From: Gallibacterium trehalosifermentans
Lineage (GTDB): Bacteria > Pseudomonadota > Gammaproteobacteria > Enterobacterales > Pasteurellaceae
NCBI RefSeq assembly: GCF_042433055.1
Contig: NZ_JBHLWB010000010.1
Span: forward strand, 1 to 64,000
Length of the DNA stretch: 64,000 bases
Direction: 5' to 3'
Shown here in pieces: positions 7,729 through 16,469 of this stretch. The notes under the pieces are model-generated. The model made no database searches. It saw only the letters and a list, made by a program, of their open reading frames with translations, and had not been told where the DNA came from. The first letter of the stretch is position 1; each line of letters starts with the position of its first letter. Made by a program: the position numbers and the translations under genes.

Positions 7729-9411
7729 ATGAAAAAACGATACTTGTCATCTTTTATTTTTGTTTCATTTTTCTTGACTGCGTGTGCTTCAGGAGGAGGA
7801 AGTTTTGATGTTGAAACTGTACCAGAATCAAAAGAAATATCTGGGGGAGGAAATAAAACCTCACCAAATTATCAAAAAACAGGGGTTAACGTTAAAGCAG
7901 ATGATTTTACTGAAATGGGATATAGTGTTTCGATTCCGAATGCCCATATAAAAACCGCAGAATCTTTTGGAAAACTCCAACTGATTGATCGTAATTTAGA
8001 AAAGCAATATTTTTCAGCGAATACAAAACAGATTGATCTCAATGGAAAATCCATTTCTCTTGAGATTATTAGTGATAATTGGAAATATTTACAAGATGTA
8101 CTGAAAACATCAACGTCTAAATACCCCCTTGGTGGAAAAGTTGTTATTTGGGCTGATAGTAAGTTTACGACTTATCTTAAATTATTTGATTATGATGATG
8201 CACTAGCTGGATTAATTGTCATTCGCGATGGTGGTGAGGTATTAACATCTATTTTCTATCAAGGTAATGAAAAAGCCACTGAAATACCAATATCAGGTGT
8301 ATTTACCTATACAGGGAATTGGGCGATAGGAGGACAAATTAATGGTTCAGATACGCTACACTCAGGGCAGAATCAAGGGGATTCCGTTGTTGGCGGGATC
8401 ACACAAACACAACCTATTTCATTGACGGTAAATTTTGATACAAAAGAAGTATCTGGGAATTTATCGACAACTCAAGCGAGTGAAAACGTAAAACTCTCTT
8501 ATACATTAAATGCAAAAATTAATGGCAATTCATTTACGGGAACCGCATCTGGGACTTATGATTTTGGCGGTTCAAATGGTTCTGGTACAAGTAAAGCAAC
8601 TGTTTCAGGTTCATTTTTTGGTGAGAAAGCGAAGACATTAGCAGGGCGAATAAATAGCAATGGTAATGAATTTGCGGCGACGTTTATTGCCTCTCGAAAT
8701 GGAAGCGAAGAGGTTAAGAGTGATGGTCATCTGTTTAATACAAAGCTTCTTTCTTATGTCAATGACAATAATAAGGTTATTTTAGGTGAAGAACGCTCAA
8801 GTAATTTCTCTGGAAATATTAATAAATTACAAGTTGATGGTGTTATTTTTGATTTAATTTCTGAGCAAGTGTGTTGTGCCGAAACTGAATTTATGAAGTA
8901 TGGTAAATACATTATTCCTGCTGAAAATGGTGAGCAAACAGATATAACTAAAGCGGGGTTCTTTCTCCAAGGATTACAAACACCAATTTCAGAAATTCCT
9001 ACCTCAGGCGAATCGCATTATCAAGGAAAATGGTATGGATATGGTTACGCTGATTCTACAAATAGCAATGGTGCATTATTCAGTAAATCAGAACTTGATG
9101 CCGTATTTACTGCAAATTGGGACAATAAATCTTTAACAGGAAAACTTTTTAATGATAACCAAAATATTAATGGTGATGGTGTCATTAATATTACTTCTAC
9201 GATTAACGAGCAAGGTTTCTCTGGCAAAGCAACGATAACAGGGTTAGCAATAGATACAGCAAAAGATGCAAGTAATACCCAATATATAAATGGTGAAGCT
9301 AATGTTAATGGCTATTTTTATGGCAAAGATGCGAATGAACTAGGCGGGACTATCCGTAAAACAGATGGCTCATTTAGTGCAGTGTTTGGCGGAAAGCAAA
9401 TTAGTAAATAA
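7729..9411 (+). CDS. TbpB-like surface lipoprotein (transferrin-binding protein B family)
   Basis: A 560-residue lipoprotein with signal peptide and lipobox LTAC (Cys19), followed by ASGGGSFDV, very like TbpB N-termini. Two lobes are visible, each with a beta-barrel: FTGTASGTYDFGGSNG then SGSFFGEKAKTLAGRI near 260-310, and FSGKATITGLAI then VNGYFYGKDANELGGTI near 500-550. The inter-lobe segment has CCAETEFMKYG, like the CC motif of TbpB C-lobes. Length is close to porcine-pathogen TbpB (about 547). TbpB captures host transferrin and hands it to TbpA; whether this protein binds transferrin or another iron carrier cannot be told. It precedes the receptor by 13 bp; export is probably by the downstream Slam protein. 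Confidence 0.78.
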   Translation: MKKRYLSSFIFVSFFLTACASGGGSFDVETVPESKEISGGGNKTSPNYQKTGVNVKADDFTEMGYSVSIPNAHIKTAESFGKLQLIDRNLEKQYFSANTKQIDLNGKSISLEIISDNWKYLQDVLKTSTSKYPLGGKVVIWADSKFTTYLKLFDYDDALAGLIVIRDGGEVLTSIFYQGNEKATEIPISGVFTYTGNWAIGGQINGSDTLHSGQNQGDSVVGGITQTQPISLTVNFDTKEVSGNLSTTQASENVKLSYTLNAKINGNSFTGTASGTYDFGGSNGSGTSKATVSGSFFGEKAKTLAGRINSNGNEFAATFIASRNGSEEVKSDGHLFNTKLLSYVNDNNKVILGEERSSNFSGNINKLQVDGVIFDLISEQVCCAETEFMKYGKYIIPAENGEQTDITKAGFFLQGLQTPISEIPTSGESHYQGKWYGYGYADSTNSNGALFSKSELDAVFTANWDNKSLTGKLFNDNQNINGDGVINITSTINEQGFSGKATITGLAIDTAKDASNTQYINGEANVNGYFYGKDANELGGTIRKTDGSFSAVFGGKQISK

Positions 9412-9424
9412 AAGGTTAGAAATT

Positions 9425-11983
9425 ATGAAATTAAATTATTCATTGCTTGGAATTAGTACTACATTTTTAGCTTGCTCATTAAGTTATGCAGAGAATATAT
9501 ACGACGATCAACTCGATACGATAGAAGTTAATGCAGAACAACAAGTAGGAAGCCAATATAAATCTGCTGATGTAACAGGTCTTGGGCGTGTGAAAAAAAG
9601 TATAGAAAAATTACAACAAGAGCAGGTAGAAAATGTCCGAGATCTGACTCGATATGATCCTGATATTAGTGTCAATGAGGCTGGTGGAAGAGGAACCTCA
9701 AGAGGTTTTTCTATGAGAGGTGTAGAAAAAGAGCGTATTGCTATTGATGTCGATGGTTTAACAAGCGCCCCTATTTTACGTAGAGATGATCCTACCGCTG
9801 GAAAGCATCGTGTTTTTTCATCTAGCGCTTCAATTAATGAGGTGGAATATGAAAATCTTAAAGAAGTTGATCTGCGTAGAGGATCCTCTTCTGCTGAATC
9901 AGGAAGTGGTGCTTTAGGTGGTTCGGTAAGAATGGTAACTAAAGATGCAGCAGATTTTTTTGCCAATGAAGATGACAAATTTGCAGGGCGTATTAAAACG
10001 GGATATACATCAAAAGATGGACGTAAAACCGTCTCTTTGGCTGTTGCTGGTAGACATAATGGGATAGAAGGGTTTTTACAATATACTAAACGAAAAGGAC
10101 ATGAGGTTCGCTCTCATAACGATTTATATAAGTCAGGGGGGGGGGAAATTAGATATTATTCTCCAGCAGCAAATGCAACGCTAATTAATACGCATTTGAA
10201 TGCAAAAGAAATTAGTGGTGAAGGAAGAAAAGTACCAAACCCGTTAGAATATACAAGTGATTCTTTCTTATCAAAAGTAGGATACCATTTTAATTCATCT
10301 CACTATGCAGGTTTAGTTATTGATTATACTACACAAACATATGCTCTAAGAGATATGTTCCTCCCAAATTATTGGCACCCACGAAGTGATGATTATCCTA
10401 ATTTATTTGATTTTGAAAGTGTGCCCGATATTGTTCTCCCTTATACCCCAGCCCGATTCTATATTGATCAACATAAGAATAATCGTTTAGGTTTAGAGTA
10501 TAAATATACTGCATCAAACCAAGCGGCCATTTTTGACAGTGTATTCATTCGTCTAGATAGACGTAAGCTTAGTCTACAAAGTGAAGCGTTAACATTAAAT
10601 TGTTCTACTTGGCCGTCAATAGATAAAAATTGTTGGCCTTCCGATACCAATTATCAACGAGGTATGCTGGGTGATCGTCATGTCAGTAAACTAACAGAAA
10701 GGGATATACGTTCTGATATTAGCTTGGCGAAATCATTCCACACAAAATCAATTCAACATCAATTCCAAGTAAAAACGGGAGTCATTAATTCGACTTACAT
10801 TGTTGATAATTTTTGGCAGAAAACGCAAAACTTAGAAAAAAGTGCTGAAGAAAATAGAAAAAATGAAACTCACTATTTTACTTATGGACCGCATTCAACA
10901 GGAGAAATGAAAGGAAAAAATATTTTTATTACGCTTTCCGATCGAATTGGTATTACAGATAATTTTTCTGTAAGCCTTACAGGGCGTTATGATTATCAAA
11001 AATATTCAGCTAACCCGACGGCAGATCAACAAAAAGTAGGGATAACTTTTGCACAAGCTAAATATAATAATATTTCTTGGGATTTTGGTTTAGCGTATCA
11101 ACCAACAAGATATTTAAATTTAACTTATCGATTGAGTAGCGGTTTTAGAAATCCGAGTATTATAGAATTGATTGGCCCAGGTTTTAATAATGAAAGATTT
11201 AATGCGAATTCAGATAAACAGGGCTCCTTATCTACTGAAAAATCATTGAATAATGAAATTGGGCTTGAATTTAGTAGTGAGCCAGTAAATATTTTAGCGA
11301 GCTATTTTGTAACGCGATATCAAGATATTATTGGTCGTGCAGCAATTTATTATTTAAATGCTGATGGTAGTGTTGACTCAACAAAAACAGGTTACGCTAC
11401 ATCAGATTTATATTTTAACTTATATAACTTTACCACGCATGGTTTTGATATAAAGACGACTGTTGATACCCATTCTGTATGGAATAAATTTCCTGAAGGA
11501 TTATTATTAAAAGCAAATGTTGGGGTAACCAAGATAAAGAAAATGGAACCCATTCCAGCTAAATTTGGTATTGCATCATCTTATTCTTTCGACGCAATTC
11601 AACCCCTTAGAGTTATTTATGGTATTGAATATTATGCGCCAAGTGAAAAATGGGGAATTAGCATATTAAATACTTATTCAAAAGGGAAAGATCTCTCTGA
11701 ATTATTATCCTCTTCTCGTCAAAATACATTAAATACTGTAGGCGCTAGAGTGGCTAAAATTAAGACACGAAGTTGGCGTACTACAGATTTAACAGGTTAC
11801 TATAAATTCAAAGATTTAACACTAAGAGCGGGTATTTATAATTTATTTAATTATCGCTATGTTACTTGGGAATCTGCACGTCAAACAGCATTAGGTACAG
11901 AAGCAAGGCAGTCAACAAATAATTATTCTGTATTAGCTGCGCCTGGGCGTAACTTTTACCTTAGTGCAGAATTTAAATTTTAG
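9425..11983 (+). CDS. TbpA/LbpA-family TonB-dependent receptor with an internal G10 tract
   Basis: An 852-residue outer-membrane receptor. It has a signal peptide ending SLSYA, a TonB box-like LDTIEVNA, a plug (VRDLTRYDPDISVNE, EVEYENLKEVDLRRGSSS, GSGALGGSV) and a 22-strand-type barrel ending FYLSAEFKF. The final third (LRAGIYNLFNYRYVTWES, APGRN) strongly resembles TbpA. I chose ATG at 9425 over the longer frame because the signal peptide begins there. It is shorter than typical TbpA (about 900-930), so the ligand may differ. A run of ten G at 10136-10145 codes for Gly-Gly-Gly and the first base of Glu; loss or gain of one G would truncate the protein at about residue 240-255. Confidence 0.85.
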   Translation: MKLNYSLLGISTTFLACSLSYAENIYDDQLDTIEVNAEQQVGSQYKSADVTGLGRVKKSIEKLQQEQVENVRDLTRYDPDISVNEAGGRGTSRGFSMRGVEKERIAIDVDGLTSAPILRRDDPTAGKHRVFSSSASINEVEYENLKEVDLRRGSSSAESGSGALGGSVRMVTKDAADFFANEDDKFAGRIKTGYTSKDGRKTVSLAVAGRHNGIEGFLQYTKRKGHEVRSHNDLYKSGGGEIRYYSPAANATLINTHLNAKEISGEGRKVPNPLEYTSDSFLSKVGYHFNSSHYAGLVIDYTTQTYALRDMFLPNYWHPRSDDYPNLFDFESVPDIVLPYTPARFYIDQHKNNRLGLEYKYTASNQAAIFDSVFIRLDRRKLSLQSEALTLNCSTWPSIDKNCWPSDTNYQRGMLGDRHVSKLTERDIRSDISLAKSFHTKSIQHQFQVKTGVINSTYIVDNFWQKTQNLEKSAEENRKNETHYFTYGPHSTGEMKGKNIFITLSDRIGITDNFSVSLTGRYDYQKYSANPTADQQKVGITFAQAKYNNISWDFGLAYQPTRYLNLTYRLSSGFRNPSIIELIGPGFNNERFNANSDKQGSLSTEKSLNNEIGLEFSSEPVNILASYFVTRYQDIIGRAAIYYLNADGSVDSTKTGYATSDLYFNLYNFTTHGFDIKTTVDTHSVWNKFPEGLLLKANVGVTKIKKMEPIPAKFGIASSYSFDAIQPLRVIYGIEYYAPSEKWGISILNTYSKGKDLSELLSSSRQNTLNTVGARVAKIKTRSWRTTDLTGYYKFKDLTLRAGIYNLFNYRYVTWESARQTALGTEARQSTNNYSVLAAPGRNFYLSAEFKF
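10136..10145 (+). repeat. Intragenic poly-G tract (G10), candidate phase-variation switch
   Basis: Ten consecutive G lie in the receptor gene around residue 238. The present length keeps the frame open. With nine G a TAA follows about 13 codons after the tract; with eleven a TAG follows within two codons. Tracts of this length are slippage-prone in Pasteurellaceae and Neisseria. Confidence 0.85.
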
Positions 11984-11993
11984 AAAATGCCTT

Positions 11994-12023
11994 AGAGATA
12001 ATCATGAAAAGATGATTATCTCT
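11994..12023 (+). promoter_or_regulatory. 12-bp stem hairpin between receptor and Slam genes
   Basis: AGAGATAATCAT at 11994-12005 pairs perfectly with 12012-12023 around a six-base loop. It starts 10 bp after the receptor stop. No T-tract follows, so it is better read as an RNA-processing or stabilising hairpin than as a full terminator; it also resembles a Fur-type palindrome. Confidence 0.5.
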
Positions 12024-12068
12024 CAAGAAATACTCATATCTCCAATGAATTTCAATTAGAATATCTTT

Positions 12069-13508
12069 ATGAAAAATTATCTTTTTATTATGCTCTTATT
12101 CTCATCTTTAACCTTAGCTCAAACCTCAAATAACTATATTAACGATGTTAATACCCCTGAAAGAGAAATAAATATAATACAACCTATAAGAAAAGAGATG
12201 CCTTACCAGAAAATAAGTCCAAATGAAGAAACGCTAACAATAAGTAAAGAAGATTTAGATAAATATCCAGAAATTATTGTTAGAGCATTAATACCCGTGT
12301 TAATTAAAGCTGATGCGGATAAAATAAAGTTATTGCTACCTATTTACCAGAAGAAAAATAATGTAGATGATAATATTGTTTTGTGGTCAAAAGCTATTCT
12401 TGCTAGACAAGAAAGAGATTACAGTACTTCAGTTATTCTATATCGAAAATTATTAAATCATTTGCCATTAACTGTCGTTAAATTTCAATTCGCAGAGACA
12501 TTGTTTTTTAATCAGAATAATGTTGAAGCAAGGGATTGGTTTAAGTCATTGCTTAATGAAGATTTGCCTATTAACCTAAAAAATATTATAGAAAATTATT
12601 ATCTATTAAGTTTAGAGAAAAGAGATGCCTTATTAATATCAGGTGGGGCTAATTATCTATATGAAGAAAATATTAATAATGCTCCACCAGAAAATGTTAG
12701 ATATTATGGGTTCAAACCTTGGAAAAAAGAGAGTGGGAAAGGAATTGGATATCAAATAGGGATAAATAAAAGATTTTCTTTGCCTAAAGGATTTTTTAGT
12801 GAGTTATCAAGTAAGTTATCAGGAAAATATTACTGGGATAATAAAAAATATAATCAAATTGAATTAAGAAATACCCTCGGAATGGGGTATCAAACTGCAA
12901 AGTATCAAATAAGTCTAAATCCATTTTTAGAAAATAGATGGTATGCGGGAGGGGCATCTGGAAAAGGAAAGTTAAGATCATACTCAGAGAATATAGGGGT
13001 TAATTTAAACTATAAAAATATATTTTCTCAAAATTGGCAATTATTCAGTCAATTTGAATATGCTAAAGAGAATTACCAGCAACGAAAATATCTTAATGGT
13101 AATCATTATTTAATATCTAATACATTGTTTTATATACCAACTAATAAGCAATACTGGTTTTTTAATGTCGCTTATGATAAAGCTAATACGCAAGATAAAG
13201 ATGATTCTTATTCTAAAGTGGCAATGAAAATTGGTTGGGAAAAAGAGTGGCAATTCAATATGGCTACCAATATCAGTTTTACTTATGCGACTAAAAAATA
13301 TAAAAGTCCAGGGCGTCTTTTACCCACAAAACAAAAGAATAATGAACGTATAATAAAATTTAGTGTATGGAATAAAAAAATTAATATTTTGGGGATTACA
13401 CCTAGGCTAACTTGGATATATCAAGATCAAAATAGTAATCACCCTTTTTACCAATATAATAAGCACCAAGTGGTTATTGAAGTTAACAAGAGTTTTTCTT
13501 TATTTTAA
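12069..13508 (+). CDS. Slam-family surface lipoprotein assembly modifier
   Basis: A 479-residue outer-membrane protein that in this family moves surface lipoproteins such as TbpB across the outer membrane. It has an N-terminal signal peptide (ending about LTLAQ), a periplasmic helical TPR-like part (about 80-195, with DNIVLWSKAILARQERDYST and VVKFQFAETLFFNQNN), then a C-terminal barrel of alternating aromatic strands from about 200 to the last residue Phe. It follows the TbpB-like and TbpA-like genes, so the likely client is the TbpB-like lipoprotein. Base composition is more AT-rich than its neighbours. Confidence 0.83.
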   Translation: MKNYLFIMLLFSSLTLAQTSNNYINDVNTPEREINIIQPIRKEMPYQKISPNEETLTISKEDLDKYPEIIVRALIPVLIKADADKIKLLLPIYQKKNNVDDNIVLWSKAILARQERDYSTSVILYRKLLNHLPLTVVKFQFAETLFFNQNNVEARDWFKSLLNEDLPINLKNIIENYYLLSLEKRDALLISGGANYLYEENINNAPPENVRYYGFKPWKKESGKGIGYQIGINKRFSLPKGFFSELSSKLSGKYYWDNKKYNQIELRNTLGMGYQTAKYQISLNPFLENRWYAGGASGKGKLRSYSENIGVNLNYKNIFSQNWQLFSQFEYAKENYQQRKYLNGNHYLISNTLFYIPTNKQYWFFNVAYDKANTQDKDDSYSKVAMKIGWEKEWQFNMATNISFTYATKKYKSPGRLLPTKQKNNERIIKFSVWNKKINILGITPRLTWIYQDQNSNHPFYQYNKHQVVIEVNKSFSLF

Positions 13509-13514
13509 AAATGA

Positions 13515-13558
13515 AAAATAGTTGATAATTATTGTTTCTAATGATTATCAACTATTTT
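13515..13558. terminator. Probable bidirectional terminator between Slam and haem receptor genes
   Basis: A perfect 15-bp stem (13515-13529 with 13544-13558) around a 14-base loop, A-rich on one side and T-rich on the other, lies between two convergent genes. The central GATAAT/ATTATC also looks like half of a Fur box. Confidence 0.65.
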
Positions 13559-13634
13559 ATCTACTAGATATGCAACATCAAAAGATTAAAACAAGAAATA
13601 TTTTTATAATGATCAAATAGTATTTGCAAATGTT

Positions 13635-15755
13635 TTAGAACTTATAAGTTACACTGAGTTTAACATTACGACCTGCTTCTGGTATTAAGCTATACGCTGG
13701 GGTATAGGCTTTATCAAAGAGGTTATCAATGCCGAAATCAACTTGTAAGTTTTGCCATTCACCTGATTTTGGGGCATAAGTTGCGTTTAAGCCAACAAGT
13801 GTATAAGAAGGATATGGATCGGCATTATTGGTATATTTTTGGGCAAAATAATGGCTTAATGTCGCTCCAATATTAAATTTATCACGGATTAAATCATAAT
13901 TTGCGCCGAAGATAATTTTTTGTTCATTCGTATCTTCTAATGTTTTACCTGTCTTCATATCTTTAGCTTTTAATAGACCATAACTTAGGTAGGTTGACCA
14001 TCTTGCCGCTAGGTAGTTGCTAGTGAGTTCGACTCCTCGTAAACGTGCATTTTGTACATTTTGATATTGAAATTTGGACGGTACTGGACCTAGTTTCTCA
14101 ATGGTTTCTAGCTTTATAAGATTTTGTATATCATTTTGAAAAAGGGTAACGGAAAAATTTAGCTGATCTTTTTCTTGGAAAATAGCATTCCAATGTAAAT
14201 TAGCATTTAATTCTTTATTTTTGGCAATTTCTGCTTGTAAATTAGGATTGTTCGCAAAGGTTGCCGCAATGACTCTTCTTCCGCCAAATCCAAAGTGATA
14301 GCCAGAGATGTATTTTTCTTGGATACTAGGCGCTCTAAATGCTTCACTATATTTTGCAGCTAATGTTAACCATTCTGTTGCTTGAAAACTTAATGTTGCA
14401 GATGGAGAAATATGATTGCCTTTATAAGATTCTTCGCTATGTTTTTCAGAGGTTTTATAGGCGTCAAAACGAACAGCAGGGGAGAATATCCATTGATCAT
14501 TTAATTTAATATGGGTTAATAAATAGGCTCCCCAAGCTTTTGCTTTAGCATTATAAGAGTTTGGGCGATATTTTGCTGTTTGTAGATCAGTTGCTATTGT
14601 GCTATCACCATCATATTCTTTTTTTTCACGAACCGTTTTGGCATGATCCTGATAAAAATCAATGCCATAAATTAAACTGATTTTTTCAAATTCTGATGTG
14701 TTACGTAAATTAAAACCATAAGTTTGATACTGCGTTGAGTCAGCGGCATGAGTGCGTTGGTTAATTTCGCTTTCTTTTGTGTGGTTAACATAAGCTGTAA
14801 ATTCACTATTAATGAGTGCCGAGGCAGGATTAAAGAGATAACGAATTGATAAACTTTTATCAACTACTTTTTGTTGTGCTAAATCTGAGGTTCCGCCTAA
14901 TTTTGCGTAGAGAGTGGCAGGAGAAACGGTACTTCCTGGTGAGTGAGCAGCGCCAATATCAGTATATAAATCTCTCGGAGTATAAGGGGCAAACATTTCA
15001 TTATTATTTGGCGCAAGTTGCTTACTTACAGTTTGACGTGCGTTGAGTTCAAGGCGTTGTGCATCATTGATTTGCCAGCCAAATTTTAATAGCCCACCCT
15101 GTTGTGTTAAACCGCTATAAGGAAGATCCCCTAATTTGCCACCTAAACGAAGATCAGAATTTTTATTGCGTATTCCTTGAATTAAAATATCTATATTATC
15201 TGTTATGCCATAAATTGCCGCACTGGTTGTCGAAAGAGAATTGGCTGATTGGTAGCCTTGGCGAATAGTTATTCCCCATTTTTCATTCTCTTTGAGTAAG
15301 TCAAAGGTATTGACTGTTCGAGTGGCGACAACACCGCCTAATGCTCCACTTCCCCATAGTGTACTTGCTGGACCTTTTATTACTTCAATTTGTGCCAACA
15401 TTGAGGTTGGAACAAAATAAGATCCTCTATGCTCTAATGCAAAATTTTGCCGTATCCCATCAACGATTTGCACAATACGACTTCCGCCCATTCCACGAAT
15501 AATTGGCTGTTGCGCTAATGCTCGAGAACCTCCACTAATGGAAACATTGGCTAAGGTTGAGATAGCATTTGCCACACTAGTCGCCTGCTGTTTATTTAAT
15601 TCATTTTTACTGATTACTGTTAGGGTTGCTTGTTGTTTAGCTTGTTCTGTTGGATCTCGTAACGCAATGACATTGATTTCCTCAAGTTGATCAGCTGCAT
15701 ATGCTGGTAAAAGAGTTGCAGAAATTAGTAAGATAGAGATTTTAGATAATTTCAT
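13635..15755 (-). CDS. TonB-dependent haem/haemoglobin receptor
   Basis: A 706-residue outer-membrane receptor. It has a signal peptide ending LPAYA, a TonB-box-like LEEINVIA, a plug with QQPIIRGMGGSRIVQIVDG and VIKGPASTLWGSGALGG, and a barrel ending VKLSVTYKF. The haem-receptor boxes are visible: FRAP in SEAFRAPSIQEKY near residue 474 and NPNL in FANNPNLQAEI near 502, with a His-containing segment between. Length fits HemR/HmuR-type receptors. It is divergent from hutX-hutZ, whose products handle haem in the cytoplasm, which supports haem as substrate. The exact ligand (free haem or haemoglobin) is not visible. Confidence 0.87.
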   Translation of the reverse strand: MKLSKISILLISATLLPAYAADQLEEINVIALRDPTEQAKQQATLTVISKNELNKQQATSVANAISTLANVSISGGSRALAQQPIIRGMGGSRIVQIVDGIRQNFALEHRGSYFVPTSMLAQIEVIKGPASTLWGSGALGGVVATRTVNTFDLLKENEKWGITIRQGYQSANSLSTTSAAIYGITDNIDILIQGIRNKNSDLRLGGKLGDLPYSGLTQQGGLLKFGWQINDAQRLELNARQTVSKQLAPNNNEMFAPYTPRDLYTDIGAAHSPGSTVSPATLYAKLGGTSDLAQQKVVDKSLSIRYLFNPASALINSEFTAYVNHTKESEINQRTHAADSTQYQTYGFNLRNTSEFEKISLIYGIDFYQDHAKTVREKKEYDGDSTIATDLQTAKYRPNSYNAKAKAWGAYLLTHIKLNDQWIFSPAVRFDAYKTSEKHSEESYKGNHISPSATLSFQATEWLTLAAKYSEAFRAPSIQEKYISGYHFGFGGRRVIAATFANNPNLQAEIAKNKELNANLHWNAIFQEKDQLNFSVTLFQNDIQNLIKLETIEKLGPVPSKFQYQNVQNARLRGVELTSNYLAARWSTYLSYGLLKAKDMKTGKTLEDTNEQKIIFGANYDLIRDKFNIGATLSHYFAQKYTNNADPYPSYTLVGLNATYAPKSGEWQNLQVDFGIDNLFDKAYTPAYSLIPEAGRNVKLSVTYKF

Positions 15756-15772
15756 TTCATCGTTCCCATTTT

Positions 15773-15826
15773 AATTTAGATCAAATGATGTAAAACAGTT
15801 TGAAAAATCCTACTTTGATCTAAATT
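15773..15826. promoter_or_regulatory. 13-bp inverted repeat in the haem receptor/hutX divergent region
   Basis: AATTTAGATCAAA at 15773-15785 is mirrored exactly by TTTGATCTAAATT at 15814-15826, 28 bp apart. It lies 18 bp before the receptor start, so it could be a leader hairpin or a pair of half-sites for a regulator. No known consensus was recognised. Confidence 0.55.
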
Positions 15827-15839
15827 ACCTGTCAATCTA

Positions 15840-15860
15840 ATTGATAATAATTTTTATTTA
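15840..15860. promoter_or_regulatory. Possible Fur box in the haem divergent promoter region
   Basis: TTGATAATAATTTTTATTTA contains GATAAT plus AT-rich repeats partly matching the Fur hexamer array. The match is weaker than the site before the TbpB-like gene. Confidence 0.35.
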
Positions 15861-15939
15861 TATTGATGTATGCTGTAATCAGCATTAATCATCATGATCT
15901 GGTTGATTAATATAAATAATATCTATGAGGAACGTTGTT

Positions 15940-16455
15940 ATGTTACTTAAACAACAAATTGAAAAATACCTAAATGAAAAGCCTAGTCTTAGCACTCAAG
16001 AATTAGCCAAACAGTTGGATAAAGCTGAAGGCGAAATAATACTCGTATTACCAGAAAATATGCTTTCTATCATTGATGGTTCTTATAGTGAGCAGATTCT
16101 TAACGAATTACCGCAATGGGGACAGGTAACAACGATCATTGAAAAAGCAGGTTCTATTTTTGAAATTAAAGAAACTTTTCCTATTGGTAAATCTGCTTAT
16201 GGTTACTATAACCTCAACCTTGGACAAGAAAGCCAAGGTGTTTTTTATGGTCATTTGAAATTAGATCAGGTCAAGTATATAGCATTAGTGAGTAAGCCGT
16301 TAAGAGGGAAAGCTACGCACGCCATTATTTTTATTTCAGAACAAAAGCAGGTCATTTTTAAAATCTATCTTGGGCGTAATGAGCAAGGGGAAATTTTCCC
16401 AGATCAACTGGAGAGATTTAAACAACTTACTCAATTTATTTCACATTCACAATAA
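15940..16455 (+). CDS. hutX: Cytosolic haem-utilisation carrier protein, HutX/HugX family
   Basis: A 171-residue soluble protein of the HutX family, which stores or delivers haem in the cytosol, typically to HutZ. An N-terminal helical part (LSTQELAKQLDKAEGEIILV) is followed by a beta-rich domain with GYYNLNLG, VFYGHLKLDQVKYIALVSKP and FKIYLGRNEQGEI. I chose the ATG at 15940, preceded by GAGG at a nine-base distance; an in-frame ATG at 15925 would place that site inside the gene. It is 14 bp from hutZ and divergent from the haem receptor. Confidence 0.85.
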   Translation: MLLKQQIEKYLNEKPSLSTQELAKQLDKAEGEIILVLPENMLSIIDGSYSEQILNELPQWGQVTTIIEKAGSIFEIKETFPIGKSAYGYYNLNLGQESQGVFYGHLKLDQVKYIALVSKPLRGKATHAIIFISEQKQVIFKIYLGRNEQGEIFPDQLERFKQLTQFISHSQ

Positions 16456-16469
16456 AAGGATAATTTAAT

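Noticed and set aside
9508..9978. 156-residue minus-strand frame within the TbpA-like gene
   Set aside because: Low-complexity Ser/Leu composition and fully inside a well-supported receptor gene; a shadow.
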